From contig UCLR01000003.1 of assembly GCA_900473415.1 (NCBI GenBank), forward strand, positions 186,001 to 250,000: a DNA stretch of 64,000 nucleotides, written 5' to 3'. The notes below the pieces were generated by a model. The model worked only from the letters and a program-made list of their open reading frames with translations, ran no database searches and was not told the origin of the DNA. Both the position numbers and the translations under genes were made by a program. Positions within the stretch are counted from its first letter, which is position 1. The number at the start of each line of letters is the position of its first letter. This DNA is from Hyphomicrobiales bacterium (GTDB lineage: Bacteria; Pseudomonadota; Alphaproteobacteria; Rhizobiales; Beijerinckiaceae). Positions 17,737 through 26,454 of the stretch are shown in pieces.

Positions 17737-20130
17737 TCATTCGGCGGCGTCGAGCAGCTGCTTGCGGCCGGTGGGGCGCAGGACGATCCGCTGCTCCGCG
17801 GCGGCGTCCACGGCCGGGCGCGAGTAGAGCAGCGGCACATATTCGCCCTTGGCCCAGAGCGGCGAGAGATCCCGGTAGTGCGGCGAGCGGCTGTCGCCGG
17901 ACTGCCCCGGCGCATTGATGCACAAGCTCTCGTCCCAGTTGCCGACATCCATGAGCAGCCTGACCGAGGCGCCCATCGTCACTCGGAAGTCCTGCGGGCG
18001 GTAGGCGGCGTGCATCACGGTCGAGGCGCTGCCGCCCTTAGGCAGCGGCCCGACATCGAGCGCCGTGCGGGCGGTGCCGGCGACGGGAGAGATGGCATGC
18101 TCGAAGAAGCCGTGGTGCAGCGCGCCCCAGCTCCAGCCTGCCGGATCGGGGCCCAGCCGCTTCGCCGCATCGTCCCAGGCGCTGGCGAGCGTCGCCAGCA
18201 GCAGGGCGTCGCGGGCGGCCTCGGACGCCTCGCCGAAGCGCCGATCGGGGTTTTCCAGCGTCGTCAGAATGCCCTCTACGTCACCCGGCGCCAGGAGGGC
18301 GCGCAGCTTCGCATCCGGCACAAGCAGCGCGAACAGGGCGGGCTTGAGATGGCGGGTGAACCAGAGTTCGCTCAGCGCGCCGGCCGCAGAGTCGGCGTGC
18401 AGCTCGCAGTCCCAGCCGAGCAGCATCGTCCGCGCCTTCGCAGCGCTTTCGGAGGCAGGGGAGAGCGCCTCGACGAGCGGACGCAGGCGCAGTGCCGGCC
18501 AGGAGAAGACGTCGGTCTGCAGCGCCGCCGCTGCCTCGATGTCGTGCTTGTCGTCACGGCTCAGAACCTGGTGGATTCGCAGCGCGCGGCTCTTCTCCAG
18601 CCACTCATAGCCGATCTCGACCTCCTTGCCGTCCCAATCGGGAGGCAGGTTGGCCTCGTTGGCCGAAAAGACGAAGCCCTCGGGCGGATTGACCTTCGAG
18701 GGCATCTCGTCGAGCGCGAGGAAGCCGTCCCATTCGAAGCGGCCGTCGCCGGGAGCCGGCAGCAGCCCGTCCCAGTTGCGGCGCTTCGGCGTCATGCCGA
18801 AGGGCAGCCAGGCGATCGTGCCGTCGACGTCGGCATAGAGATGGTTGAGCGAGGGCGTCGCGAAGCGGGAGATCGCGTCGCGGAATTGGTCGAGATCGCC
18901 GGCCCGCATCGAACGCAGCCCCGCGAGATAGGCGGAGGAGCCGGGCTCGAACCAGACCGAGCGGATGCCATAAGCCCGGCTGTGGGCGGCATCGACGTAG
19001 AGCAGTGGCCCGTGATGGGAATAGAGCTGAGTCGCGACCTGCTCGGGCGCGCCCTTTACCGCGAAGCGCTCCTCGCGAGCCTCGAAGGCGCGCCAGCCGT
19101 CGCCGAAGCGATAGCGGCCGTGATCGGCCGGGTCGAGCTCATAGACGTAGACGTCCTCCTGATCGGAACCGAAGATCGTCTGCGAGAAGGCGATCCTGTC
19201 GTTGTGGCCAACGGAGATGCCGGGCACGCAGGGCTCACCGGCGCCGATGGCGTCGATGCCGGGGGCCGTCAAATGGACGATGTAGCGCAGCGCCGGCACG
19301 GAATGATTGCGATGCGGGTCTGAGGCCATCATGGCTCGGCCGGTGCCGGTGCGGTGCGGGGCGACGGCCCAGTTGTTCGAGCCGGTCCACTCCGAGTCCA
19401 TCACAACGGATTGCAGGTCGTTGACCTTGGTCCAGGCGCCGGCCTGTTCGATCGGCGCCGCGAGCCGGTCTGCCTCGAAGGCGACGGGCGCAGTGGCGAG
19501 CTTGAACAGGTCGAGCACAGCGAGCGGGATCTCGGCCGGGTCGATGCCGTCAGCGGCCTGCGGCTTGTGGGCCGGCTCCAGGAACTTGCGCAGCAGGTCG
19601 TTGTCGTCACCGGCGCGCGGCGCGACCTGCGCCCTGAGCACTTCCGAGAGGGCGTTGCGTGTCAGCGCATGGCTGCGGATGCGCACGACATCCTCCGGCA
19701 CCCAACGCTCGGGCCTCGTGCCGAGGATGCCGAATTCGGGCGGAAGGCGCTCGGGCTCGCGCTCCGTCAGCGCGATGTAGGCATTGATACCAGCCACGAA
19801 CGCGGTCGCGATCTCCTGCGTATCCTCGCCGTAGCTCGCCCATTCGCGGGCCATGTCGCCGCGATAGAGGAACGCTCGGCAGGCCCGATCCTGCGCCAGA
19901 TAGCCAGGCCCGAAGTCGCGTGCGAGCAGGCCGAGGCCGCGCTTGCGCCAGAGGTCGATCTGCCAGAGCCGGTCCCGCGCGGCGTTGAAGCCCTGGATGA
20001 AGAAGAGATCGGGCTTGTTGCCGGCGCGCAGATGCGGAATCCCCCAGCGGTCGACAAGAATCTCAGCTTCCTCGGTCAGGCCGTCGACCGGGATCGCCTC
20101 ATGGCGAACGGGCTCGCTGTGCTGGGTCAT
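17737..20130 (-). CDS. Penicillin acylase family amidase (Ntn hydrolase), no evident signal peptide
   Basis: A 797-residue member of the penicillin acylase S45 family, made as a precursor cut before a catalytic serine. That serine is about Ser251 in WTGSNNWAVAP, which would leave an alpha chain of about 250 and a beta chain of about 547 residues. Other family motifs are DRWGIPHLRA near 28, GFNAARDRLWQIDL, and SVGHNDRIAFSQT. The N-terminus MTQHSEPVRHEAIPV has no signal peptide, whereas most family members are exported. ATG 20130 follows AGGACCCTCC; a longer start at 20181 runs through the operator-like site. Cleaves an amide with an acyl side chain; the substrate is unknown. Divergent from the Liv transporter, with which it shares a promoter region. 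Confidence 0.9.
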   Translation of the reverse strand: MTQHSEPVRHEAIPVDGLTEEAEILVDRWGIPHLRAGNKPDLFFIQGFNAARDRLWQIDLWRKRGLGLLARDFGPGYLAQDRACRAFLYRGDMAREWASYGEDTQEIATAFVAGINAYIALTEREPERLPPEFGILGTRPERWVPEDVVRIRSHALTRNALSEVLRAQVAPRAGDDNDLLRKFLEPAHKPQAADGIDPAEIPLAVLDLFKLATAPVAFEADRLAAPIEQAGAWTKVNDLQSVVMDSEWTGSNNWAVAPHRTGTGRAMMASDPHRNHSVPALRYIVHLTAPGIDAIGAGEPCVPGISVGHNDRIAFSQTIFGSDQEDVYVYELDPADHGRYRFGDGWRAFEAREERFAVKGAPEQVATQLYSHHGPLLYVDAAHSRAYGIRSVWFEPGSSAYLAGLRSMRAGDLDQFRDAISRFATPSLNHLYADVDGTIAWLPFGMTPKRRNWDGLLPAPGDGRFEWDGFLALDEMPSKVNPPEGFVFSANEANLPPDWDGKEVEIGYEWLEKSRALRIHQVLSRDDKHDIEAAAALQTDVFSWPALRLRPLVEALSPASESAAKARTMLLGWDCELHADSAAGALSELWFTRHLKPALFALLVPDAKLRALLAPGDVEGILTTLENPDRRFGEASEAARDALLLATLASAWDDAAKRLGPDPAGWSWGALHHGFFEHAISPVAGTARTALDVGPLPKGGSASTVMHAAYRPQDFRVTMGASVRLLMDVGNWDESLCINAPGQSGDSRSPHYRDLSPLWAKGEYVPLLYSRPAVDAAAEQRIVLRPTGRKQLLDAAE

Positions 20131-20166
20131 GGAGGGTCCTTGCCGTCCGCCTCGGCGTTTATTGAT

Positions 20167-20185
20167 CGTATCGATATACAATACG
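20167..20185. promoter_or_regulatory. 19-bp CGTAT-N9-ATACG operator-like site before acylase gene
   Basis: The best of the four sites: arms extend to GATCGTAT and ATACGATC (20164-20188), 8 bp perfect, around 9 nt. It lies 34 nt before the acylase start codon, overlapping where its promoter should be. Same consensus as the site before the P450 operon. Confidence 0.65.
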
Positions 20186-20342
20186 ATCGTCTCGATTTAC
20201 TTCTTTATGGAGGCACGGAAGGCGTCTTTGCAAGCCCGGGGGTTCGTTGCTCTCAAATTGAGCAAGTCGAAAAATTTTTCTGCCGCGCAGTCCGATTCGG
20301 CATTTGACAGCTTCGCTGGCGCAGGGCCATTATCGATATAGA

Positions 20343-20361
20343 AGTATCGATGTCCGATACG
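20343..20361. promoter_or_regulatory. 19-bp GTAT-N9-ATAC operator-like site before Liv transporter operon
   Basis: AGTATCGATGTCCGATACG agrees with the site at 20167-20185 at 15 of 19 positions and ends 22 nt before the ATG of the binding-protein gene. A second overlapping palindrome, TCGATA-N6-TATCGA, covers 20333-20350. A TTGACA hexamer at 20304-20309 could be the -35 box, which would put the operator over or just after the promoter. Confidence 0.6.
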
Positions 20362-20383
20362 ACCTTCGCCCGAGAGGTCCCCC

Positions 20384-21535
20384 ATGACGCTGTTGTCCCG
20401 CCGTCACATCCTGGCCGCCATTGGCGCCGGCGTCGCCGCGCCTTCCCTCGTCCGCGCCCAGAGCAGCGAGACGCTCAAGATCGGTGGCATGCTGCCGTTC
20501 TCGGGGCCGGCCAGCATCGAGGGCCGGCAGATCGTCCAGGGCCTCCAGTTCGCCGTCGCCGAATGGAACGAGAAGGGCGGCGTGCTCGGCCGCAAGATCG
20601 AGCTCGTGCTGGAGGACGACGAGAGCAACTCCACCAAGGGCGTCACCGCAGTCCGCCGCCTGATCGAGCGCGAAAAGGTGCCCTTCATCATCGGCACCTA
20701 CGCGTCGGCCGTCGCCATCGCCGCCTCGAAGGTCGCCGCCGAATACAAGGTGCCGATGCTTTCGGGCGGATCGACCGGCGCTGGCGCCACCGACCAGAAC
20801 ACCGCGGGCGATCCGTGGTTCTTCCGCTCCTGGCCGGACAGCAACGCGCAAGGCGACGATACGGCCAAGGCCATCGTCAACAAGTTCAAGAAGACCAAAG
20901 TCGCGATCATCCACGACAACACCAATTACGGCGTCACGCTGGCCGAACAGGTCACGCGCGTGGTCACCGGCGTCGGCGGGCAGATCGTCTCCAAGGACGG
21001 CTACAATGCCGGCGAGCAGGACTTCTCCTCGATGCTGACGCGCCTGCGCGGCCTCAAGCCCGACGCGGTCTATATCGGCGGCTGGGCCGGCGACGGCGCC
21101 AACATCCTCCGCCAAGCCGCCGAGATCGGGCTCAAGGCCCAGTTCGTCGGCTCGGGCTCGATGCTCTCCGATGACTTCATCAAGCTCGCGGGCTCTGCTT
21201 CCGAAGGCTTCGCGGTCGCGACGATGTTCGAGGCCTCGACGCCGAACCCGATCGGCAAGGCGTTCGCCGAGCGCTGGCGCAAGTCGCACGACTTCGACGC
21301 CAACACGTTCTCCGCGCTGGGCTACGACTCGACCAACATCGCCATCGAGGCGCTGCGCCGCGCCGGCAAGCCGGATGGGCTGGAGGTCCAGAAGATGCTG
21401 AAGGACGGCATGAAGGACTTCCCGCTCGTGCAGGGGCCGGCCGGGACGACCGCTGCCTTCAACGAGAAGGGCGGCGTCATCTTCCCGAACTTCATCGCGG
21501 TGATCAAGGACGGCAAGCGCCGCCTCGACGTCTGA
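20384..21535 (+). CDS. Liv-type ABC transporter substrate-binding protein
   Basis: A 383-residue periplasmic binding protein (Peripla_BP_6 family). The N-terminus MTLLSRRHILAAIGAG carries a twin-arginine pattern (SRRHIL) with cleavage after about Ala25 (VRA-QSSE). The mature part starts LKIGGMLPFSGPAS and contains GGVLGRKIELVLEDDESN and GWAGDGANILRQAAEIG. Family members bind branched-chain amino acids, amides, urea or aromatic acids. First gene of a five-gene transporter operon next to a P450 and an amidase, so an aromatic or acylated ligand is more likely than leucine; that is inference. Confidence 0.92.
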   Translation: MTLLSRRHILAAIGAGVAAPSLVRAQSSETLKIGGMLPFSGPASIEGRQIVQGLQFAVAEWNEKGGVLGRKIELVLEDDESNSTKGVTAVRRLIEREKVPFIIGTYASAVAIAASKVAAEYKVPMLSGGSTGAGATDQNTAGDPWFFRSWPDSNAQGDDTAKAIVNKFKKTKVAIIHDNTNYGVTLAEQVTRVVTGVGGQIVSKDGYNAGEQDFSSMLTRLRGLKPDAVYIGGWAGDGANILRQAAEIGLKAQFVGSGSMLSDDFIKLAGSASEGFAVATMFEASTPNPIGKAFAERWRKSHDFDANTFSALGYDSTNIAIEALRRAGKPDGLEVQKMLKDGMKDFPLVQGPAGTTAAFNEKGGVIFPNFIAVIKDGKRRLDV

Positions 21536-21558
21536 AGCCGGCCGACCCTGGCTTCATC

Positions 21559-22449
21559 ATGGATCTGTTCCTGCAATACGTCGCGAACGGCGTCGTGACG
21601 GGCTCGACCTACGTGCTCGTCGCGGTCGGCCTGACGCTGATCTTCGGCATCCTCGGCGTGGTGAACTTCGCCCATGGCGAGTTCTACATGATCGGCGGCT
21701 ATGTCGGGATCGTCGCGATCACGATGCTCAAGCTGCCGGTGCTTGCGGCAATCGCCGTGGTGCTGCTCGCGGCTGCGCTGGTGGGCCTCGTGGCCGAGGC
21801 GATCCTGCACAAGCCGCTGAAGAGCCGCGACGCGACGAACTCGATCATCTCCTCCTTCGGGCTCGCGGTCGCGCTGCAGAATGCGGCGCTCCTCGTGATG
21901 GGGCCGCAGCCGCAACGGCTCAACCTCGACGTTTCGAAGATTCCCGTCCTCTCCTCGCTGCCGACCGATTTCGGGCCGGTCTTCCTGCCGCAGCAGCGCA
22001 CGTTGATTCCGCTCACCATGGTGATCCTGATCGGCGTGCTCTACGCGGTGCTGAAATACACCTGGACCGGCCGCAGCCTGCGCGCCATGGCCCAGCACGC
22101 CACGGTGGCGCGGCTCTGCGGCGTGCGCGTGCAGTCCGTCGCGGTGGTGACCTTCATGGTGGGCTCTGCGCTCGCCGGTATCGCCGGCATGCTGATGTCG
22201 TCGATCTTCTTCGTCTATCCGGTCGTCGGCAACATGATCGCGCTCAAGGCCTTCACCGTCGTCATCCTCGGCGGCATGGGCAATGTCGCGGGCGCGGCCG
22301 TCGCGGGCCTCTTGCTTGGCATCACCGAGTCACTGACCTCGGCCTACGTCGCCAACAGCATGCGCGACGTGGTCGGCTTCGTCTTCGTGATCCTGGTGCT
22401 GCTCTTCCGGCCGCAAGGACTCTTCGGCAAGGCGGCTGAGCGGTCATGA
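21559..22449 (+). CDS. Liv-type ABC transporter permease (LivH-like)
   Basis: A 296-residue inner-membrane permease with about eight hydrophobic segments. LivH hallmarks are GLTLIFGILGVVNFAHGEFYMIGGYVG split near residues 24-50 and VVILGGMGNVAGAAVAGLLLG near the C-terminus. Its stop overlaps the next permease start by 4 nt (ATGA at 22446). Forms the membrane channel with the LivM-like protein. Confidence 0.94.
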   Translation: MDLFLQYVANGVVTGSTYVLVAVGLTLIFGILGVVNFAHGEFYMIGGYVGIVAITMLKLPVLAAIAVVLLAAALVGLVAEAILHKPLKSRDATNSIISSFGLAVALQNAALLVMGPQPQRLNLDVSKIPVLSSLPTDFGPVFLPQQRTLIPLTMVILIGVLYAVLKYTWTGRSLRAMAQHATVARLCGVRVQSVAVVTFMVGSALAGIAGMLMSSIFFVYPVVGNMIALKAFTVVILGGMGNVAGAAVAGLLLGITESLTSAYVANSMRDVVGFVFVILVLLFRPQGLFGKAAERS

Positions 22450-23381
22450 AGCCCTATCTCATCGGTCTCGCCGTCGCGCTTGTGCTCGCCGTCGCGCCCT
22501 TCGTGCTCGGCGGCTACGAGACGAACGTGCTGATGATGATGCTGTTCTTCGTCATCCTCGCCGTCGGGCTCGATCTCGTCGCCGGCTACTGCGGGCAGTT
22601 CTCCTTCGCCACCGGCGCCTTCTACGGGCTCGGCGCCTATACGGCGGCGATCATGAGCCGCGACCTCGGCTCGCCGATCTGGCTCAACCTGCCGGCCGGC
22701 GCCGTCGTCGCCGGGCTGTTCGGGCTCCTGCTCGGCATCCCTGCGCTTCGGCTCAAGGGGCACTTCCTCGCGATCGTCACCATCGCCTTCCAGACCATCG
22801 TCTATCTGGTGATCTCGCAGTGGACGAGCTTCACCGGCGGGCAGGTGGGCGTGAGCCTGCCGAACCCGGCGCCGCTGACCGCGTTCGGCGTGACGCTGGT
22901 CCAGCTCGGCTCGCTGCGCTCCTATTACTGGCTGACGCTCGCCGTCGCGGTGATCTGCCTTCTCCTCGCCTGGCGCCTCGCCCATTCGCGGCTGGGCTCA
23001 GAATGGATCGCGATCCGCGACGACGAAACACTCGCTGCCGCGGTCGGCATCGACACGACGCGCGGCAAGCTCACCGCCTTCATCGCCTCCGCTGCGCTCG
23101 CTGGCGTCGCAGGGGTGCTGACGGCGCATGCCATGCGCGGCGTCACCCCGGACGACTTCACCATCTGGATCTCAGCCACCGTCGTCGCGATGATGGTGCT
23201 GGGGGGGCGCGGTACCTTCATCGGGCCGATCCTCGGCGCGGTCTTCCTCGTCCTGATGCCGGAGGTGCTTGGCCGGCTCGCCGAATACAAGATGCTGATC
23301 TACGGCTCGCTCCTCGTCCTCGCCATCACGCTGATGCCGGAGGGTGTGATCGGACGACTGCGCCGGAGGGCGGCACGATGA
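22446..23381 (+). CDS. Liv-type ABC transporter permease (LivM-like)
   Basis: A 311-residue inner-membrane permease. LivM marks are AVGLDLVAGYCGQFSFATGAFYGLGAYTAAI split near residues 40-70, the cytoplasmic loop IRDDETLAAAVGIDTTRGKL near 195-213, and GGRGTFIGPILGAVFL. ATG overlaps the LivH-like gene by 4 nt and its stop overlaps the LivG-like ATPase by 4 nt, so all are translationally coupled. Confidence 0.94.
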   Translation: MKPYLIGLAVALVLAVAPFVLGGYETNVLMMMLFFVILAVGLDLVAGYCGQFSFATGAFYGLGAYTAAIMSRDLGSPIWLNLPAGAVVAGLFGLLLGIPALRLKGHFLAIVTIAFQTIVYLVISQWTSFTGGQVGVSLPNPAPLTAFGVTLVQLGSLRSYYWLTLAVAVICLLLAWRLAHSRLGSEWIAIRDDETLAAAVGIDTTRGKLTAFIASAALAGVAGVLTAHAMRGVTPDDFTIWISATVVAMMVLGGRGTFIGPILGAVFLVLMPEVLGRLAEYKMLIYGSLLVLAITLMPEGVIGRLRRRAAR

Positions 23382-24163
23382 GCAAGATCATCGAGGCGAA
23401 GGGCATCACCAAGCGCTTCGGCGGCGTCGTCGCCGTCAACGCGGTCGATCTTTCCGTCGAGAAGGGCCAGATCGTCGGGCTGATCGGCCCCAATGGCTCG
23501 GGCAAGTCGACCATGGTCAACCTCGTCACCGGAGAGCTGCTGGCGGACGAGGGCGGCCTACTCTTCAACGGCCACGACATCTCGCGCATGCCGCTCTACA
23601 AGCGGGCGCGGCTCGGCATGGCGCGCTCGTTCCAGATGCTGCGGCTGTTCCATTCGCTCAGCGTCGAGGAGAACCTCGTCCTCGCCAGCCATATGCGGAT
23701 GACGACGAGCGTGGTGGATTCGCTCTTCGGCCGCGCGGCTGCCCGCGAGGAGACCGAACGGGCGCGCGCCAAGGCACGCGAGCTGCTCGCCTGGTTCGAC
23801 CTGCAGGAATTCGCCGAGCGTCCGGTCACCGCCATGTCGATCGGCCAGCAGCGCATGGTCGAGATCGCGCGCGGGCTGATGAGCGAGCCGACATTGCTGG
23901 TGCTCGACGAGCCGGCGGCCGGCCTCTCGCCGCCGAACGTCGACAAGCTGATCGTGCTGATCCGGCGCTTGCGCGACGAATTCGGCATCTCGATCCTGCT
24001 GGTCGAACATGTGATGCGCGTGGTGCGGGACCTCTGCGACCGCGTCGTCGTGCTCGATTCCGGGCAGAAGATCGCCGAGGGCGTGCCGGACGTGGTGGTG
24101 AAGGACCCCGTCGTGGTGGAGGCCTATATCGGTTCGGGATGGAAGCGCCGTGCTCAGGCTTGA
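23378..24163 (+). CDS. Liv-type ABC transporter ATPase (LivG-like)
   Basis: A 261-residue ATPase: Walker A GPNGSGKST near residue 38, the LivG-specific GMARSFQMLRLFHSLSVEENL, a degenerate signature MSIGQQRMVEIARGL, Walker B LLVLDEPAAGLSP, and a C-terminal tail YIGSGW. ATG 23378 overlaps the permease stop (ATGA), which decides the start over a longer frame lying in another phase of the permease gene. Confidence 0.94.
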   Translation: MSKIIEAKGITKRFGGVVAVNAVDLSVEKGQIVGLIGPNGSGKSTMVNLVTGELLADEGGLLFNGHDISRMPLYKRARLGMARSFQMLRLFHSLSVEENLVLASHMRMTTSVVDSLFGRAAAREETERARAKARELLAWFDLQEFAERPVTAMSIGQQRMVEIARGLMSEPTLLVLDEPAAGLSPPNVDKLIVLIRRLRDEFGISILLVEHVMRVVRDLCDRVVVLDSGQKIAEGVPDVVVKDPVVVEAYIGSGWKRRAQA

Positions 24164-24866
24164 GAACATCGTCGCAGGCTATGGCCGCACGCGCATCCTG
24201 CACGGGATCAACCTCACCGTTCCGACCGGCGGGCTCGTCGCGCTGCTCGGCGGCAACGGCACCGGCAAGTCGACGACGCTGAAGGCCACCGTCGGCCTCG
24301 TCGGCGTGCAGGAGGGCAAGGTCGAGCTCAACGGCACAGTCATCAACGACGTGCCGGCTGAGAAGCGCTCGGCGCTGGGCTTGTCGCTGGTGCCGCAGGG
24401 CAAGGAGGTCTTCGCCGCGATGAGCGTCGAGGAGAACCTGCTGATGGGAGCTTATCATCGCCGATCCGACCGGGCCGGCATCGCGCAGGACCTCGAGGCC
24501 GTCTACGTCCGCTTCAAACGCCTGCGCGAGCGGCGCAAGGTCAACGCCGGCATGCTCTCGGGCGGCGAGCGCCAGATGCTCTCGATCGGGCGCTCGCTGA
24601 TGGCGCGACCTTCCGTGCTGCTGCTCGACGAGCCCTCCGCCGCGCTCGCGCCGCGCATCGTCGAGGAGATCGCCGAAGCGATCCTCGGCCTGCGCGACCT
24701 CGGGCTTACGCTCCTTCTCGTCGAGCAGAACGTCGGCATGGCGCTCGACATCGCCGACCACATCTACGTCATCCGCGGCGGGCGCATCGCCTATGAGCGC
24801 GAGGTCGGCGACGGCATCGCCATGGAAGAACTGCAGGAATTCTATCTCGGCGGAAGCGAGCACTAG
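24150..24866 (+). CDS. Liv-type ABC transporter ATPase (LivF-like)
   Basis: A 238-residue ATPase with Walker A GGNGTGKST near residue 32 (Pro to Gly change in the usual GPNGAGKST), signature LSGGERQMLSIGRSLM, Walker B VLLLDEPSAALAP, and the LivF ending FYLGGSEH. GTG start at 24150 lies 14 nt inside the LivG-like gene. Completes the importer with two permeases, two ATPases and one binding protein. Confidence 0.93.
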   Translation: MLRLENIVAGYGRTRILHGINLTVPTGGLVALLGGNGTGKSTTLKATVGLVGVQEGKVELNGTVINDVPAEKRSALGLSLVPQGKEVFAAMSVEENLLMGAYHRRSDRAGIAQDLEAVYVRFKRLRERRKVNAGMLSGGERQMLSIGRSLMARPSVLLLDEPSAALAPRIVEEIAEAILGLRDLGLTLLLVEQNVGMALDIADHIYVIRGGRIAYEREVGDGIAMEELQEFYLGGSEH

Positions 24867-24911
24867 CCTGCGGGCCGTGCCGGTTTCCCCGCCATCTGCG
24901 AGGTCACGATC

Positions 24912-25688
24912 ATGGGCACAGATGCAAGCGGACAGTTCGCGGGCCGCGTCGCGGCGGTGACGGGTGCGGCTGGCGCTTTGGGGCGCGCTTGCGCCACGGC
25001 GCTCGCGAGGGAGGGCGCGAAACTCCTGCTCTTCGACCGCAACCCGGCTGGCCTGGCGGAGACGGCCGCACTCTGCCCAGGTTCGGTCAGCGTCGCCGGT
25101 AACGTCACCTCTGCCGCCGATCTGGAAAGAGCCGCGGCGACGGCCCTCGCGGAGCTCGGCCCGGTCGAGCTCCTGGTCGCGGCCGCAGGGCTCGTTGGTC
25201 CCTCGAAGATCGCCATCGAGGTGACCGAGGACGAGTGGGATCTCGTCTTCGGCGTCAACGTCAAGGGCTGCTGGCTGACGGCAAAGGCCTTCATCCCGCA
25301 GATGCGGACGCTCGGGCGCGGCTCCGTCGTACTGTTCTCCTCGACGGCGGGGCTGCAGGGCTCGGCCGTGCTCTCGGCCTATTCGGCGAGCAAGGGCGCG
25401 GTGACGCTGCTGACCAAGAGCCTGGCGCTCAACCATGCGACCGAGAACATCCGCGTCAACTGCGTCTGCCCCGGCACGATCGACAGCCCGATGAGCGACC
25501 GTGCCATCGCGCAGGCCGGCGATGCGGAAGCGCAGGCCGCCCGCGCCGCCTTCCAGAAATCGCGCCACCCGATGAACCGCTTCGGCACGCCGGCGGAGGT
25601 CGCTGGCGCCGTGCTCTACCTGCTCAGCGACACGGCCGGCTTCACCACCGGCGTGGCCCTGCCGGTCGACGGAGGCCGCCTTGCCTGA
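24912..25688 (+). CDS. Short-chain dehydrogenase/reductase, first of a pair
   Basis: A 258-residue SDR with cofactor motif TGAAGALG (residues 17-24), catalytic Ser near 144, Tyr157 and Lys161 in YSASK, and the C-terminal GVALPVDGGRLA. The usual NNAG motif is AAAG here. Asp42 after the second beta strand favours NAD over NADP. It follows the transporter operon by 45 nt and overlaps the next SDR, so an alcohol/ketone step of the same pathway is likely. Substrate unknown. Confidence 0.9.
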   Translation: MGTDASGQFAGRVAAVTGAAGALGRACATALAREGAKLLLFDRNPAGLAETAALCPGSVSVAGNVTSAADLERAAATALAELGPVELLVAAAGLVGPSKIAIEVTEDEWDLVFGVNVKGCWLTAKAFIPQMRTLGRGSVVLFSSTAGLQGSAVLSAYSASKGAVTLLTKSLALNHATENIRVNCVCPGTIDSPMSDRAIAQAGDAEAQAARAAFQKSRHPMNRFGTPAEVAGAVLYLLSDTAGFTTGVALPVDGGRLA

Positions 25689-26436
25689 TCCAACCCGTTT
25701 TGCCGGACAGACGGTCATCGTCACTGGCGCCGCGCGCGGCATCGGCGAGGGCATCGCAACACGCTTCGCCGCCGACGGCGCGAAGGTGCTGCTCGTAGAC
25801 CTCATTCCCGAAGTGGAGGAGACCGCCGCGCGCCTCGGCCAGAAGGCCTTCACCTGCGACGTCACCGCCCGCGGCGCGGGCGAGGCTATTGCGAAGGCCG
25901 CGCTTGCCGCCTTCGGCCGGATTGACGTGCTGGTAAACAATGCGGGCATCGGAGGCTCGAAGAAGCTGCTCGATTCCGACGACGACCTGATCGAGCGCAT
26001 CATCGACACGGACCTTTCGGCCGTGCTGCGGGTGACGCGCGCGGTCGTTCCGCACCTGCCGCAGCCCGGCGGGCGGATCGTCAACATCTCCTCGACCTTC
26101 GGGCTCACCGGCTATCCGGGCACAACCGCCTATGCGGTGGCGAAGGCGGGCATCGCGCAGTTCACCCGACAGCTTTCCGGCGAGCTCGGTCCCTCCGGCA
26201 TTCGTGTCAATGCGGTTGCGCCGGGGGTCATCCAGACGCCGATGACAATGGCCCACCGGGAGAACCCGTTCTACATGCGGGTCGTGGTCGATCCGATCCC
26301 GCTGGAGCGCATGGGCGAGCCGGCTGATATCGCCGGCCCTGTCGCCTTTCTGGCGTCGGAGGATGCCGCCTTCGTCACCGGCGTGGTGCTGCCGGTCGAT
26401 GGCGGCTATCTCGCCGCCCGCCATGGCAAGCTCTGA
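25681..26436 (+). CDS. Short-chain dehydrogenase/reductase, second of a pair
   Basis: A 251-residue SDR with TGAARGIG (15-22), NNAG near 86, Ser137/138, Tyr151 and Lys155 in YAVAK, and VLPVDGGYLA at the end. The start is TTG at 25681, 8 nt inside the previous gene, with GGAGG just upstream; no better start exists. The two SDRs are clearly different paralogues rather than a recent duplication, so they may act on successive intermediates. Confidence 0.88.
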   Translation: MPDPTRFAGQTVIVTGAARGIGEGIATRFAADGAKVLLVDLIPEVEETAARLGQKAFTCDVTARGAGEAIAKAALAAFGRIDVLVNNAGIGGSKKLLDSDDDLIERIIDTDLSAVLRVTRAVVPHLPQPGGRIVNISSTFGLTGYPGTTAYAVAKAGIAQFTRQLSGELGPSGIRVNAVAPGVIQTPMTMAHRENPFYMRVVVDPIPLERMGEPADIAGPVAFLASEDAAFVTGVVLPVDGGYLAARHGKL

Positions 26437-26454
26437 ATATGTGAGGATGCTTCA

